NCBI RefSeq assembly: GCF_013761175.1
Contig: NZ_JACDUR010000007.1
Coordinates: forward strand, 62,001-126,000
Source of the DNA: Nonomuraea soli
GTDB taxonomy: Bacteria; Actinomycetota; Actinomycetes; Streptosporangiales; Streptosporangiaceae
DNA: 64,000 bases
Reading direction: 5' to 3'
Below the pieces are notes generated by a model that was not told where the DNA came from, did no database searches, and saw only the letters and a program-made list of their open reading frames with translations. The first letter of the stretch is position 1. Each line of letters starts with the position of its first letter. Below are positions 16,341 through 25,041 of this stretch, piece by piece. The translations under genes were made by a program, and so were the position numbers.

Positions 16341-17366
16341 GTGACGATGACCTGGCAGCCGGCGGCTGTCCTGACCCGGTTGCTCATCGCCACCGTGCTG
16401 GTCTGCCTGACGCCCATGGCCGCGCAGGCGGCCGGTGCCGACGACGAGGAGGAGCGCCTGTTCACCTTCAAGGACAGGCGCATCACCGAGTCCAGCGGCC
16501 TGGCCCTCTCGCCAGGGCACGAGGGCGTCTACTACACCCACAACGACAGCTCGGCCGCCCCCGAGTTCTTCGCGGTCGGTGAGGACGGCAGGACGAGGGC
16601 GCGGTTCACGGTGCGGGGCGCGCAGGCTCGTGACTGGGAGGCGATGGCGGCCTCGACCGATCCCGAGACCGGTCGCGGGGTGTTGTGGTTCGCCGACATC
16701 GGCGACAACCTCGACGGCGCCTGGCCTGACGTGTCGGTGTACCGGGTGATGGAGCCGGCCGTTCTGAAGGACGCGGTGGTGCCGGCGACCCGGTTCCGTT
16801 TCCGTTACGAGGACGGCGGGCGCAACGCCGAGGGGATCATGGTCAACCCGAGGACCGGGCGGCTGTATGTGGTGTCGAAGGAGTTCTCCGGCGGGGTGTA
16901 CGCCGCGCCCAGGCGGTTGCGGGCCGACCGGCCGAACGTGTTGCGGCGGGTGGCGAGCGCGCCGCTGATGGCGACGGACGCCGCCTACGCTCCCGATGGC
17001 AACAGTTACGTGGTGCGGACCTACTTCTCCGCCACGATCTTCGACACCGAGGGAGAGAGGATCACCCAGGTGTCGATGCCGCAGCTTGAGCAGGCCGAGT
17101 CGATCGCGTTCACGCGTGACGGCAAGGGGCTGCTGACGGGGACCGAGGGGCCGTCGAGTCCGGTGTACAGGGTGCCGGTGCCCGAGCGGGCGCTGCCGGA
17201 GCCGTCGGCGAGTGCGCCGGCGCCGGTGGAGACGCAGCCCGCGCAGGCGGCGGCCGAAGCGCCGGTACAGCGGGCCAGCCTGTCGATCGGCGGTGTGCTG
17301 ACCTGGGTGGCCGCGGCGATGGGGGCGATCGGGGTCATCGTCTTCCTGGCACGACGCACCCGATAA
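16341..17366 (+). CDS. Secreted, membrane-anchored beta-propeller-like protein
   Basis: A 341-residue protein with a signal peptide (TRLLIATVLVCLTPMAAQAA), a body of short beta-strand repeats with many Gly/Asp turns (GLALSPGHEGVYYTHNDS, WFADIGDNLD, VYRV) resembling a propeller or esterase-like fold, a Pro/Ala-rich spacer (about 285-305) and a C-terminal membrane helix with basic tail (VIVFLARRTR). It should be exported and held at the outer face of the membrane. GTG at 16341 is favoured by the GAGGGGGAG Shine-Dalgarno; ATG at 16347 is possible. No catalytic motif is recognised. Confidence 0.75.
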   Translation: MTMTWQPAAVLTRLLIATVLVCLTPMAAQAAGADDEEERLFTFKDRRITESSGLALSPGHEGVYYTHNDSSAAPEFFAVGEDGRTRARFTVRGAQARDWEAMAASTDPETGRGVLWFADIGDNLDGAWPDVSVYRVMEPAVLKDAVVPATRFRFRYEDGGRNAEGIMVNPRTGRLYVVSKEFSGGVYAAPRRLRADRPNVLRRVASAPLMATDAAYAPDGNSYVVRTYFSATIFDTEGERITQVSMPQLEQAESIAFTRDGKGLLTGTEGPSSPVYRVPVPERALPEPSASAPAPVETQPAQAAAEAPVQRASLSIGGVLTWVAAAMGAIGVIVFLARRTR

Positions 17367-17482
17367 GGTCGCCGCATATGCGTCGGGTGCTCGCGCTGGC
17401 GTGAGTACCCGCTGAAGTGCTTAGGTCGAATTGAGCACGAATCCTCAAGCGTCCTGCAATGATCGTGCGACATGCTCGCACC

Positions 17483-20377
17483 ATGTCACCGGTTTGTCCC
17501 GATTGTGGTGCGGTTCTTCCCGCCGCCGCCCCCGCCTGCCCCCGCTGCGCGCTGACCCTGACGGGGCCCGTGGCGGCCGAGTTGTGGCAGGTGGACACGG
17601 AGCTGTCCAGGCTGCGTGCCAGGCAGGAGGTGCTCGGCAGGCGCAGGGTGGAGCTGATCGGCCTGCTCAGGCAGCAGCAGCCGCTCCGGATGCCGGAGCC
17701 CGTGCGCACGGTGCCGCCGCCCGCGCCGCGTCCCGAGGTGTCGCGGCGCACGGCCCAGAACACCCTGCTCATCCTGGGCGGCCTGCTGATGGCCGTGGCC
17801 GCGATCGTCTTCACCGTGGTCAGCTGGGGCTTCCTGGGCCTGGCGGGCCGCAGCGCGATCATGGCCGCGCTGACGGCGATCACGCTCGCCGTGCCGCTGC
17901 TGCTGCTCAAGCGCGGGCTCAACGCGACGGCCGAGACGATCGGCGTGCTGGGTGTGGCCCTGCTGCTGCTCGACGGGTACGCGGCCAGGCGGGTGGGACT
18001 GCTGCCCGGGATGGCCGGCGACGATTACGCGGCGCTGCTGATCGGCCTGGTGGCGCTGGCTGCGGCCGGTTACGCGCGGGTAGCCAGGCTGAAGGCGCCC
18101 CTGCCGATCGCGATCGTGCTGGCGCAGATCCCCTTGCCGCTGGCGGCGATCAGCCCGTCGCAGGAACTGCTGAGCGGCGCCTTCGCGGTGACGGCCGCCG
18201 TCGACGTGGTGATCTGGTTCTTCGCCGGAGGCCGGGAGCGTGCCTGGAAGGGCGCGGTCGAGATCGTGACCGCGATCTGCCTGGGCCTGTCCTGGACGGT
18301 GGCGTGGCTGGGCGCGCTGCAGTCGCTCGGCTCGGCGACCGTGGCCGATGCTCTGCCGTACGCGCTGGCCTACATGTTGCTGGCCGCGGTCGCCCTGTTC
18401 GCCGCGCACGCCACCAAGGCGGGCCAGGTGGCGATCCCGCTGGCAGCGGCGGCGGGCGTGCTCGCCATGGGCGTCCTGCCGCGTACGGCGCTGCCGGGCG
18501 GCTGGCAGGTGCTGCCGTTCGAGGTCGCGGCGCTGGCGGTCGTCCTGGCGGCGATCAGGCTCCGTCCCGGGTTGCGGCGCGCCGGGATGATCTCGGGTGC
18601 GGTGCTGGCGGGTATCGCGGTCCTGCCGCTGGCCGAGCCGGTGATGAAGGCCCTGTTCGTCCCGGCCTCCCATGTCGTCACGGGCGGGTGGTCCACCGTC
18701 CCCGCGGCTCGCCCGGCCGTCGTGGCGTTCCTCCTGCTCGCGGTGGCGTCGTGGGCGCTGACGCGGCGCCGCCCCGAGGCGTGGTGGGGGGTGGCGGGCG
18801 CGGGCCTGACGGCTGGGTTGCTGGCGGCGCCGGCGTTCGCCCCGAGCCTGCCGATCGGCCTGCCGCAGGGCTTCGTCCTGAGCCTGGTGTTCCTGGTCGG
18901 CGTGCCGCTGGCACTCGCGGTGGTCTGCACCATGCTGGCCAGGACGAGGCCGGAGTTCGCCTTCGCCGCCGGTGTCTGCGCCGTGGAGGCGGTGATGTGG
19001 GCGCAGGCCAGGGAGTGGTTCACCTACGCGTGCCTGGCGTTGCTGCTTGCCCTGTGGGCGCCGCTCTATCGCCGCACGCCCGCGCTGGTCGGCGCGGCCC
19101 TCGCCGGCGGCGGGCTGGCGTGGGCGCTGGTGGGCCATGCCGGGATGCTGATGGTGGAGTCGTGTGCTGCCGGGCTGGCCGTCGCGTCGCTCCTCGCGCT
19201 CCTGGGTGAGTACGGCGGTAGCCGGAAGACCAGGGTGTCGCCCGCCCAGATCCTGGCCGGGGTATCCGCGCTCGTGGCGGTCGACGTCGTCGTGGAGGCG
19301 GTCACCTCCCCCCTCCAGTACGTGATCTTCCCCTGGAGCGGCTGGAACGCGGCCGTGACGACGCGGCCGCTGGTGCTGGGCGCGCTGCTGCTGGCCGGAG
19401 CGGTCGCCGTGGCCGCCATGAAGGTGCGGGGCGCGCCCGGCGCCTGGATGCAGGCCGCCGGGGTGGTCGCGGGAGCCATCGTGGTCGCGGCGATCCCCGT
19501 GACTCTCGCCCTGCCGTACTGGGCGCAGCTGGTGGTGCTGGTCGCCGGGACGTTCGCGGCGGGTGCCGCCGCCATGCGGCCCGGTCCGCGTCCAGCGGGG
19601 GCGGGCGTGGTCCTCGCGGCGGCGGCGATCGGCCTGGGTTCGATCGCGGTGCTCACGTCGCTGGCCGAGCGCGACGCCACGCTGGCCGTGCTGCCGCTGC
19701 TGGCGGTCCTGGCCGCGGTCGCCGCCTACGTCGGACGGGCCAAGCAGCTGTCGGTCACCCTGGCGGCCGGGCTGGCGGCTGCCGAGGTGTTCGCGGTGGC
19801 CGAGGCGGCGGGCCTGCGCACCGCGAGCCTGGTGGGCGCCGGGGTGGGCGTGGTCACGATCGCCGCAGGCTTCGCCGTGCGCAACCGGGCGATCGGCTAC
19901 CTCGGCACGGCCTTCCTGCTGTCGGCCTCGTGGATGCGGTTGTGGGCGGACGGCGTGGACGTGGTCGAGGCCTATACGCTGCCCTTCTCGGTGGTGCTGC
20001 TGGGCATCGGCTGGTGGCATGCCCGCGAGGTGTCGTCGTGGCGCGCCTATGGCGCCGGCCTGCTGTTCACCTTCCTGCCGTCGCTGCTGGCCGAGCCCAC
20101 GCCGATCCGGTCGCTGATGCTCGGCGCGGCCGCGCTGGCGGTGGTGGTGTCGGGGGCGCGCATGCGGCTGCAGGCGCCGGTCGTGCTCGGGTCGCTGACC
20201 CTGGGCGTCGTCGCGGTGCGCGAGCTGTCGCCGTGGCTGGCCGAGTTGATGGTCGTGGTGCCGAAGTGGATCCCGATCGCCGTGGGCGGGCTGCTGCTGA
20301 TCGTGGTCGGCGCGACCTACGAGGCACGCAAGCGTGACGTAGTCAGGCTCAGGACCGCTGTCGCAGGGTTGCGGTGA
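17483..20377 (+). CDS. Large multi-span membrane protein, SCO7613-C-terminal-domain type
   Basis: A 964-residue protein with an N-terminal zinc ribbon (CPDCG...CPRC within the first 25 residues), a short coiled region (LWQVDTELSRLRARQEVLG), a Pro-rich linker and then more than 25 Leu/Ala/Val-rich membrane helices up to the C-terminus. This matches actinobacterial proteins annotated as SCO7613 C-terminal domain-containing, of unknown function. ATG at 17483 places the zinc ribbon at the very start; an upstream in-frame ATG at 17459 is possible. The last 29 bp overlap the convergent gene at 20349. Confidence 0.75.
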   Translation: MSPVCPDCGAVLPAAAPACPRCALTLTGPVAAELWQVDTELSRLRARQEVLGRRRVELIGLLRQQQPLRMPEPVRTVPPPAPRPEVSRRTAQNTLLILGGLLMAVAAIVFTVVSWGFLGLAGRSAIMAALTAITLAVPLLLLKRGLNATAETIGVLGVALLLLDGYAARRVGLLPGMAGDDYAALLIGLVALAAAGYARVARLKAPLPIAIVLAQIPLPLAAISPSQELLSGAFAVTAAVDVVIWFFAGGRERAWKGAVEIVTAICLGLSWTVAWLGALQSLGSATVADALPYALAYMLLAAVALFAAHATKAGQVAIPLAAAAGVLAMGVLPRTALPGGWQVLPFEVAALAVVLAAIRLRPGLRRAGMISGAVLAGIAVLPLAEPVMKALFVPASHVVTGGWSTVPAARPAVVAFLLLAVASWALTRRRPEAWWGVAGAGLTAGLLAAPAFAPSLPIGLPQGFVLSLVFLVGVPLALAVVCTMLARTRPEFAFAAGVCAVEAVMWAQAREWFTYACLALLLALWAPLYRRTPALVGAALAGGGLAWALVGHAGMLMVESCAAGLAVASLLALLGEYGGSRKTRVSPAQILAGVSALVAVDVVVEAVTSPLQYVIFPWSGWNAAVTTRPLVLGALLLAGAVAVAAMKVRGAPGAWMQAAGVVAGAIVVAAIPVTLALPYWAQLVVLVAGTFAAGAAAMRPGPRPAGAGVVLAAAAIGLGSIAVLTSLAERDATLAVLPLLAVLAAVAAYVGRAKQLSVTLAAGLAAAEVFAVAEAAGLRTASLVGAGVGVVTIAAGFAVRNRAIGYLGTAFLLSASWMRLWADGVDVVEAYTLPFSVVLLGIGWWHAREVSSWRAYGAGLLFTFLPSLLAEPTPIRSLMLGAAALAVVVSGARMRLQAPVVLGSLTLGVVAVRELSPWLAELMVVVPKWIPIAVGGLLLIVVGATYEARKRDVVRLRTAVAGLR

Positions 20378-20723
20378 AGCCTTCGCCGCGCAGCGCCCGC
20401 TCGACCACCTCGATCGAGCGGGCGAGCCTGACCAGGCGGGGGCCCTCCTCGCGGTAGACGTCGAGCACAGCGTCGATCGCGTGGGGCGGCAGGTGGCCCT
20501 TGAGCTCCACCTGCGCGCCGCGGTATCCGGCGCGCGCGGCCGTCACCGCGGCGTTGACGTGGTGGATCGCCATGCGCGCCAGCGCCAGCGGGTGGCGGCG
20601 CAGCACGTCGTAGGCCCGGTAGTCGGGCGGGACGGCGTCGAGCAACCAGTTCACCGCCGAGGTCTCCCAGTCGGGCACGCTGGGCGGCCTGACCTCCTGC
20701 GGCCATTCGGGCGGCACGTACAT
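20349..20723 (-). CDS. Conserved hypothetical protein, 124 residues, possible SOS-regulated gene
   Basis: A soluble, mainly helical protein starting MYVPPEWPQEVRPPSVPDWE and containing NWLLDAVPPDYRAYDVLRRH and AIHHVNAAVTAARAGYRGAQ. I do not recognise a family with known function. TACGAT lies six bases before the ATG on the minus strand (leaderless layout) and overlaps a near-consensus LexA box at 20731-20746, so DNA damage control is plausible. Divergent from the epimerase gene; 3' end overlaps the SCO7613-type gene. Confidence 0.7.
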   Translation of the reverse strand: MYVPPEWPQEVRPPSVPDWETSAVNWLLDAVPPDYRAYDVLRRHPLALARMAIHHVNAAVTAARAGYRGAQVELKGHLPPHAIDAVLDVYREEGPRLVRLARSIEVVERALRGEGFTATLRQRS

Positions 20724-20730
20724 GGAACCA

Positions 20731-20746
20731 TCGTACTCATGTTCGA
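20731..20746. promoter_or_regulatory. LexA (SOS) box candidate
   Basis: TCGTACTCATGTTCGA differs from the actinobacterial SOS consensus TCGAAC-N4-GTTCGA at a single base. It overlaps the predicted -10 box of the minus-strand gene starting at 20723 and is 37 bp upstream of the epimerase start. Confidence 0.55.
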
Positions 20747-20782
20747 TTCCGTGACGAGTCTAGCAAGCGCTAGGTTTCAGCC

Positions 20783-21757
20783 ATGAGAGTCCTGGTGACG
20801 GGTGGAACGGGCTTCGTCGGGTCGCACGCGGTGTCCGCCCTGAGGGAGGCGGGTCACGAGTGCGTCCTGCTGGCGAGGAGCCCGGAGCGGGCTCGGAGGA
20901 TCGCCCCGGAGGTGCTGCAGGGAGACATCCGCGACGCCGATGCCGTACGGCGGGCGCTGGACACCTGTGACGCGGTGCTGCACGCGGCGGCCGACATGGG
21001 CGTGACCGGGCGCGGCGCCGACCTGCACGGCGCCAACGTGCTCGGGCTGGAGAACGTCCTGGGCCAGGCGGTGGAGCTCGGCCTGGACCCGGTCGTGCAC
21101 GTCTCGACCGTGGCGGTGTTCGTCCCGCCGTCGAGCTCGACGATCACCGTGGACAGCCCGCTGGCCAGCCCGCGCAACGACTACGGTCGCTCGAAGGTCG
21201 CGGGGGAGTCCTACGCGCGCGGCCTGGGCGGGGTCACGATCGTCTACCCGGGCGGGGTCGCCGGTCCTGGGCAGCCCACGCTCGACGCGCTCAACGAGGG
21301 CATCAGGGCGGGCGTGCGGCAGGGCTGGCCGATCGTGCCGGGCGGCGTGTGCGTGATCGACGTGCGGGACCTGGCGACGGCACTGGCGGAGGGCTTCGGG
21401 GCGGGGGGCTTCGCGACGGGCAATCCGCGGCGGCTGATGTTCGCCGGAAATTTCGTGACCTGGCCGGAGATGGCGCTTTTATGCGAGCAGGCACTCGGCA
21501 GGAAGGTGAGAAGGTACAGGGTGCCAGGAGGCCTCCTGAGAGCGATGGGCAGCGGGCTGGACCAGGTGAAGAAGGCCGTCCCCATCGAATACCCCCTCAC
21601 CCGCGACGCCGCCGACCTCATGCTCACGATGGTCCCGGCCGACAACCACGAAGGCCTGAAGCTGCGCCCCGTCCTCGACACCATTTCGGACACACTTCGC
21701 TGGCTGGCCGCCGAGGGTCACCTGAAAGCACACGAAGTCGGCAGACTGGCCCCGTGA
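20783..21757 (+). CDS. NAD-dependent epimerase/dehydratase (extended SDR)
   Basis: A 324-residue extended short-chain dehydrogenase with Rossmann motif TGGTGFVG (residues 6-13), an acidic/Arg region consistent with NAD(P) choice, a catalytic YGRSK (Tyr and Lys of YxxxK) and upstream Ser/Thr (HVSTVAVF). Members act on nucleotide sugars, sterols or other hydroxy compounds; the C-terminal part does not identify a substrate. Start ATG at 20783 follows TAGGTT with a six-base gap. The next gene overlaps its stop (GTGA), so an operon with the oxidase is likely. Confidence 0.87.
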   Translation: MRVLVTGGTGFVGSHAVSALREAGHECVLLARSPERARRIAPEVLQGDIRDADAVRRALDTCDAVLHAAADMGVTGRGADLHGANVLGLENVLGQAVELGLDPVVHVSTVAVFVPPSSSTITVDSPLASPRNDYGRSKVAGESYARGLGGVTIVYPGGVAGPGQPTLDALNEGIRAGVRQGWPIVPGGVCVIDVRDLATALAEGFGAGGFATGNPRRLMFAGNFVTWPEMALLCEQALGRKVRRYRVPGGLLRAMGSGLDQVKKAVPIEYPLTRDAADLMLTMVPADNHEGLKLRPVLDTISDTLRWLAAEGHLKAHEVGRLAP

Positions 21758-22902
21758 CGGAGAGGATCGCAGTCGTCGGCGCGGGGATCGTCGGCCTCGC
21801 GGTGGCCAGGGAACTGGCGCGCACCCGGGGCGCCGTGGTGACCGTGCTGGAGCAGGAGAATCAGGTCGGCGCCCACCAGACCGGCCACAACAGCGGAGTG
21901 GTGCACGCCGGCATCTACTACACGCCGGGCTCGCTGAAGGCGCGGCTGTGCCGCGAGGGGGTGGCGTTGCTGCGGGCCTACTGCCAGGAGCACCGCCTGC
22001 CGTACGAAGAGGTCGGCAAGCTGGTCGTCGCCTCGACGACGGCCGAGCGGGCGGGGCTGCGCGCCCTGGCCGGGCGGGCCAGGGCCAACGGCGTGCCGGG
22101 GCTGGCCGAGCTCGACGCGCTGGCGCTGCGCGAGGTCGAGCCGCACGCCGTCGGCGTCGCCGCGCTGCACTCGCCGCACACCGCGATCTGCGACTTCCCC
22201 GCCGTCGCGCGCAGCCTGGCGCGCGAGGTGGCCGAGCTGGGCGGTTCCGTGCGGCTGTCGCACCCCGTGCGGGCGATCCGCGAGCGGGCGGGCAAGGTCG
22301 AGCTCATCGCCGCCATGCGCCGCTTCACCTTCGACCGCCTGGTGGTCTGCGCCGGCCTGGGCACCGACCGGGTGGCGGCCATGGCCGGGCATCAGGGCGA
22401 CGTGCGGATCGTGCCCTTCAAGGGCGAGTACTACTCCCTCGGAGAAGGCGCCAGATCCCTGGTCAGAGGGCTGATCTACCCGGTTCCCGACCCGCGTTAC
22501 CCGTTCCTGGGCGTGCACCTGACCCGGCACATCGACGGCGAGGTGCTGGTCGGCCCGAACGCCGTCATGGACCTGCGCGCGCTGCGATGGCCGGGCACCT
22601 GGCGGCTGGCCGGGCAACACTGGCGCACCGGCGTCAGGGAACTGTACGGCTCGCTGGTCAAGGGAGCCTTCGTCCGCGCGGCCCAGCGCTACGTGCCCGC
22701 GCTGACCGCCGCCGACCTGCGCGAGGCCGAAGGAGGCGTGCGCGCTCAGGCGGTCGCGCGCGACGGCCGGATGGTCGACGATTTCGTCGTCGATGTCCAC
22801 GGGCCGATCGTTCTGGTGAGAAACGCTCCTTCTCCAGCGGCTACGTCTAGCCTGGCAATCGCCAAACATATTGCGGGGATTGTTCCAGCACTCTCAGGTT
22901 GA
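21754..22902 (+). CDS. lhgO: L-2-hydroxyglutarate oxidase (DAO-family FAD enzyme)
   Basis: A 382-residue FAD-dependent oxidase. The FAD motif GAGIVGLAVARELART is at residues 8-23, followed by HNSGVVHAGIYYTPGSLKA (about 47-65), a signature of L-2-hydroxyglutarate dehydrogenase/oxidase that turns L-2-hydroxyglutarate into 2-oxoglutarate. Other family blocks are FKGEYY and YPVPDPRYPFLGVHLTRH. The C-terminus keeps NAPSPAATSSLAIA, where binding proteins of this type end. The GTG overlaps the epimerase stop. The enzyme removes a toxic side product of central metabolism. Confidence 0.9.
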   Translation: MTERIAVVGAGIVGLAVARELARTRGAVVTVLEQENQVGAHQTGHNSGVVHAGIYYTPGSLKARLCREGVALLRAYCQEHRLPYEEVGKLVVASTTAERAGLRALAGRARANGVPGLAELDALALREVEPHAVGVAALHSPHTAICDFPAVARSLAREVAELGGSVRLSHPVRAIRERAGKVELIAAMRRFTFDRLVVCAGLGTDRVAAMAGHQGDVRIVPFKGEYYSLGEGARSLVRGLIYPVPDPRYPFLGVHLTRHIDGEVLVGPNAVMDLRALRWPGTWRLAGQHWRTGVRELYGSLVKGAFVRAAQRYVPALTAADLREAEGGVRAQAVARDGRMVDDFVVDVHGPIVLVRNAPSPAATSSLAIAKHIAGIVPALSG

Positions 22903-22919
22903 CGGCATGCTGGTAGGCG

Positions 22920-23612
22920 ATGGAAGCGCGACTGCTGGTCGTCGAAGACGACCTGAACATTCTCGAATTGCTCTCCGCGAGCCTGAAGTTCGCGGGGTTC
23001 GACGTCTCGACGGCCAAGAACGGCGTGGACGCGGTCAACGCCGTGCAGCGCCACCGGCCCGACCTCGTCGTGCTCGACGTCATGCTGCCCGACATGGATG
23101 GCTTCGAGGTGGTGCGCCGTCTGCGCAGCATCGGATCGGCGACCCCAGTGGTCTATCTCACCGCGCGTGACGCGCTCGAGGACAAGATCCACGGGCTGAC
23201 CATCGGCGGCGACGACTACGTCACCAAGCCCTTCAGCCTGGAGGAGACGGTCGCTCGTATCCGCGCGGTGCTCCGCCGTACGAGCGGGGACCACGGCGGC
23301 CCGCCGCCCAGGATCACCTTCGCCGACATCGAGCTCGACGAGGAGAGCCACGAGGTCTGGCGCGGCGGCCGGCCGGTGTCGCTGTCGCCGACGGAGTTCA
23401 AGCTGCTGCGCTACTTCATGGCCAACGCCGGGCGGGTGCTGTCCAAGCCGCAGATCCTCGACCACGTCTGGGACTACGACTTCCGCGGCGAGGTGGGCAT
23501 CGTGGAGTCCTACGTGTCGGTGCTCCGCCGCAAGATCGACAACCGCAATCCCCGGCTCATCCACACCCTGCGGGGCGTGGGTTACGTCCTGCGCACCCCG
23601 CCGGACTCCTGA
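22920..23612 (+). CDS. OmpR-family response regulator
   Basis: A 230-residue regulator: receiver with acidic pair (VVEDD), Asp53 (VVLDVMLPDMDG), Thr (YLTARDALED) and Lys (YVTKPFSLEE), then a winged-helix DNA-binding domain (SLSPTEFKLLRYFMANAGRV to ESYVSVLRRKID). Sequence is close to MprA/TcrX-like actinobacterial regulators. Its stop overlaps the kinase start by one base, so they form a standard two-component pair. It is a close paralogue of the orphan regulator at 25042-25713. Confidence 0.93.
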   Translation: MEARLLVVEDDLNILELLSASLKFAGFDVSTAKNGVDAVNAVQRHRPDLVVLDVMLPDMDGFEVVRRLRSIGSATPVVYLTARDALEDKIHGLTIGGDDYVTKPFSLEETVARIRAVLRRTSGDHGGPPPRITFADIELDEESHEVWRGGRPVSLSPTEFKLLRYFMANAGRVLSKPQILDHVWDYDFRGEVGIVESYVSVLRRKIDNRNPRLIHTLRGVGYVLRTPPDS

Positions 23613-25000
23613 TGCGCGCGCTGCCCCTGCGGATCAAGCTGACCGCGCTCACGCTGGCCCTGCTGTCGGTGGGGCTGGTCTTCATCGGCGTGGCCAGCGT
23701 CTCGATGCTGCACGGGTATTTGATCGAGCGCGTGGACCTGCAGGTCGACCAGGTCATGCACAAGGCCCATCTGAAGATCGACAAGTTCGATCCGAAGCTG
23801 AATTTAATGGCCGAGGACGTCGTCGTCCAGCTCGTCCGCCCCGACGGCACACGCGAGTCGATGGTGAAGGAGCTTCGCGACGTCGACGCGCAGCCCCCGC
23901 CCGGCCTGCCGCCGGCCATGGGGGAGAACATGACCGTCCACGCCGTCCAGGGCAGAGGCGAGTGGCGGGCCAAGCTCATGCCCGCCGGCGAGTCGCAGCT
24001 GCTGGTCGCGGTGGACCTGCGTGAGGTCTCCGACATCACCCGCCAGCTGGTGATCATCGAGTTGCTCGGCGGCAGCGTCATCCTCGCCGTGCTGGCCGTC
24101 GTCGGCGTCGCGACCCTGCGCCGCAGCATGCGCTCTCTGCACGAGATCGAGCGCACCGCCGAGGCCATCGCCGCAGGAGACCTGGGCAGGCGCGTGCCGG
24201 ACAGCGACCCGCGCACCGAGGTCGGACGCCTCTCGATGGCCTTCAACAGCATGCTGGCCCAGATCGAGTCGGCCTTCCAGGCCCGCTCGGAGTCGGAGAA
24301 GGCCGCCAGGCGCTCGGAGGACCGCATGCGGCGCTTCGTCGCCGACGCCTCCCACGAACTGCGCACCCCGCTCACCTCGATCCGCGGCTTCGCCGAGTTC
24401 GCCAGGCAGAACCCGGACGCCGACTCGGCCGCGATGCTCAAGCGCATCGAGGAGGCCGCGGCCCGCATGGGCCTGCTCGTCGACGACCTGCTCCTGCTGG
24501 CCCGCGTCGACCAGCACCGGCCGCTGCGCAAGAGTCCCGTCGACATGCTCGCCCTGGCCGCCGACGCCGTCCACGACGGCCGCATCCTGGCGCCGGAGCG
24601 CGACATCCGCCTCGACGTGGTCGGCGGCGCCGCTCTCATCGTCTCGGGCGACGAGGTACGGCTGCGCCAGGTCGTCGGCAACCTCATGTCCAACGCCCTG
24701 GTGCACACCCCCGAGGCCACCCCCGTCACGGTGCGCGTCGGCCTGACCGGCGAGCGGGTCTTCCTGGAGGTCGCCGACAAGGGGCCGGGGCTCACCCCGG
24801 AGCAGGCCGAGCGGGTCTTCGAGCGCTTCTACCGCGCCGACTCCGCCCGCTCGCGCCGCACGGGCGAGGACCGCGGCAGCGGCCTGGGCCTGGCCATCGT
24901 CGACGCCCTCGTCGAGGCGCACGGAGGCACCGTCGGCGTCAGCAGCCGCGTCGGCTCCGGCACCACCTTCCGCGTCGAACTCCCACTCGCCTTGGAGTGA
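23612..25000 (+). CDS. Sensor histidine kinase with HAMP domain
   Basis: A 462-residue classical kinase: membrane helix 10-33, extracytoplasmic domain of about 110 residues (LVRPDGTRESMVKELRDVDA region), second helix 147-168, HAMP (RSMRSLHEIERTAEAIAAGD), HisKA with His248 (FVADASHELRTPLTSIRGF) and HATPase_c with N-box NLMSNALVHTP, G1 DKGPGLT and G2 GSGLGLAIV. Translationally coupled to the OmpR-type regulator upstream. The extracytoplasmic signal is unknown. Confidence 0.93.
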   Translation: MRALPLRIKLTALTLALLSVGLVFIGVASVSMLHGYLIERVDLQVDQVMHKAHLKIDKFDPKLNLMAEDVVVQLVRPDGTRESMVKELRDVDAQPPPGLPPAMGENMTVHAVQGRGEWRAKLMPAGESQLLVAVDLREVSDITRQLVIIELLGGSVILAVLAVVGVATLRRSMRSLHEIERTAEAIAAGDLGRRVPDSDPRTEVGRLSMAFNSMLAQIESAFQARSESEKAARRSEDRMRRFVADASHELRTPLTSIRGFAEFARQNPDADSAAMLKRIEEAAARMGLLVDDLLLLARVDQHRPLRKSPVDMLALAADAVHDGRILAPERDIRLDVVGGAALIVSGDEVRLRQVVGNLMSNALVHTPEATPVTVRVGLTGERVFLEVADKGPGLTPEQAERVFERFYRADSARSRRTGEDRGSGLGLAIVDALVEAHGGTVGVSSRVGSGTTFRVELPLALE

Positions 25001-25041
25001 GGCTTCAGCTTTCCCTCAGGTGACTTTGGCACCCTGCTGGA

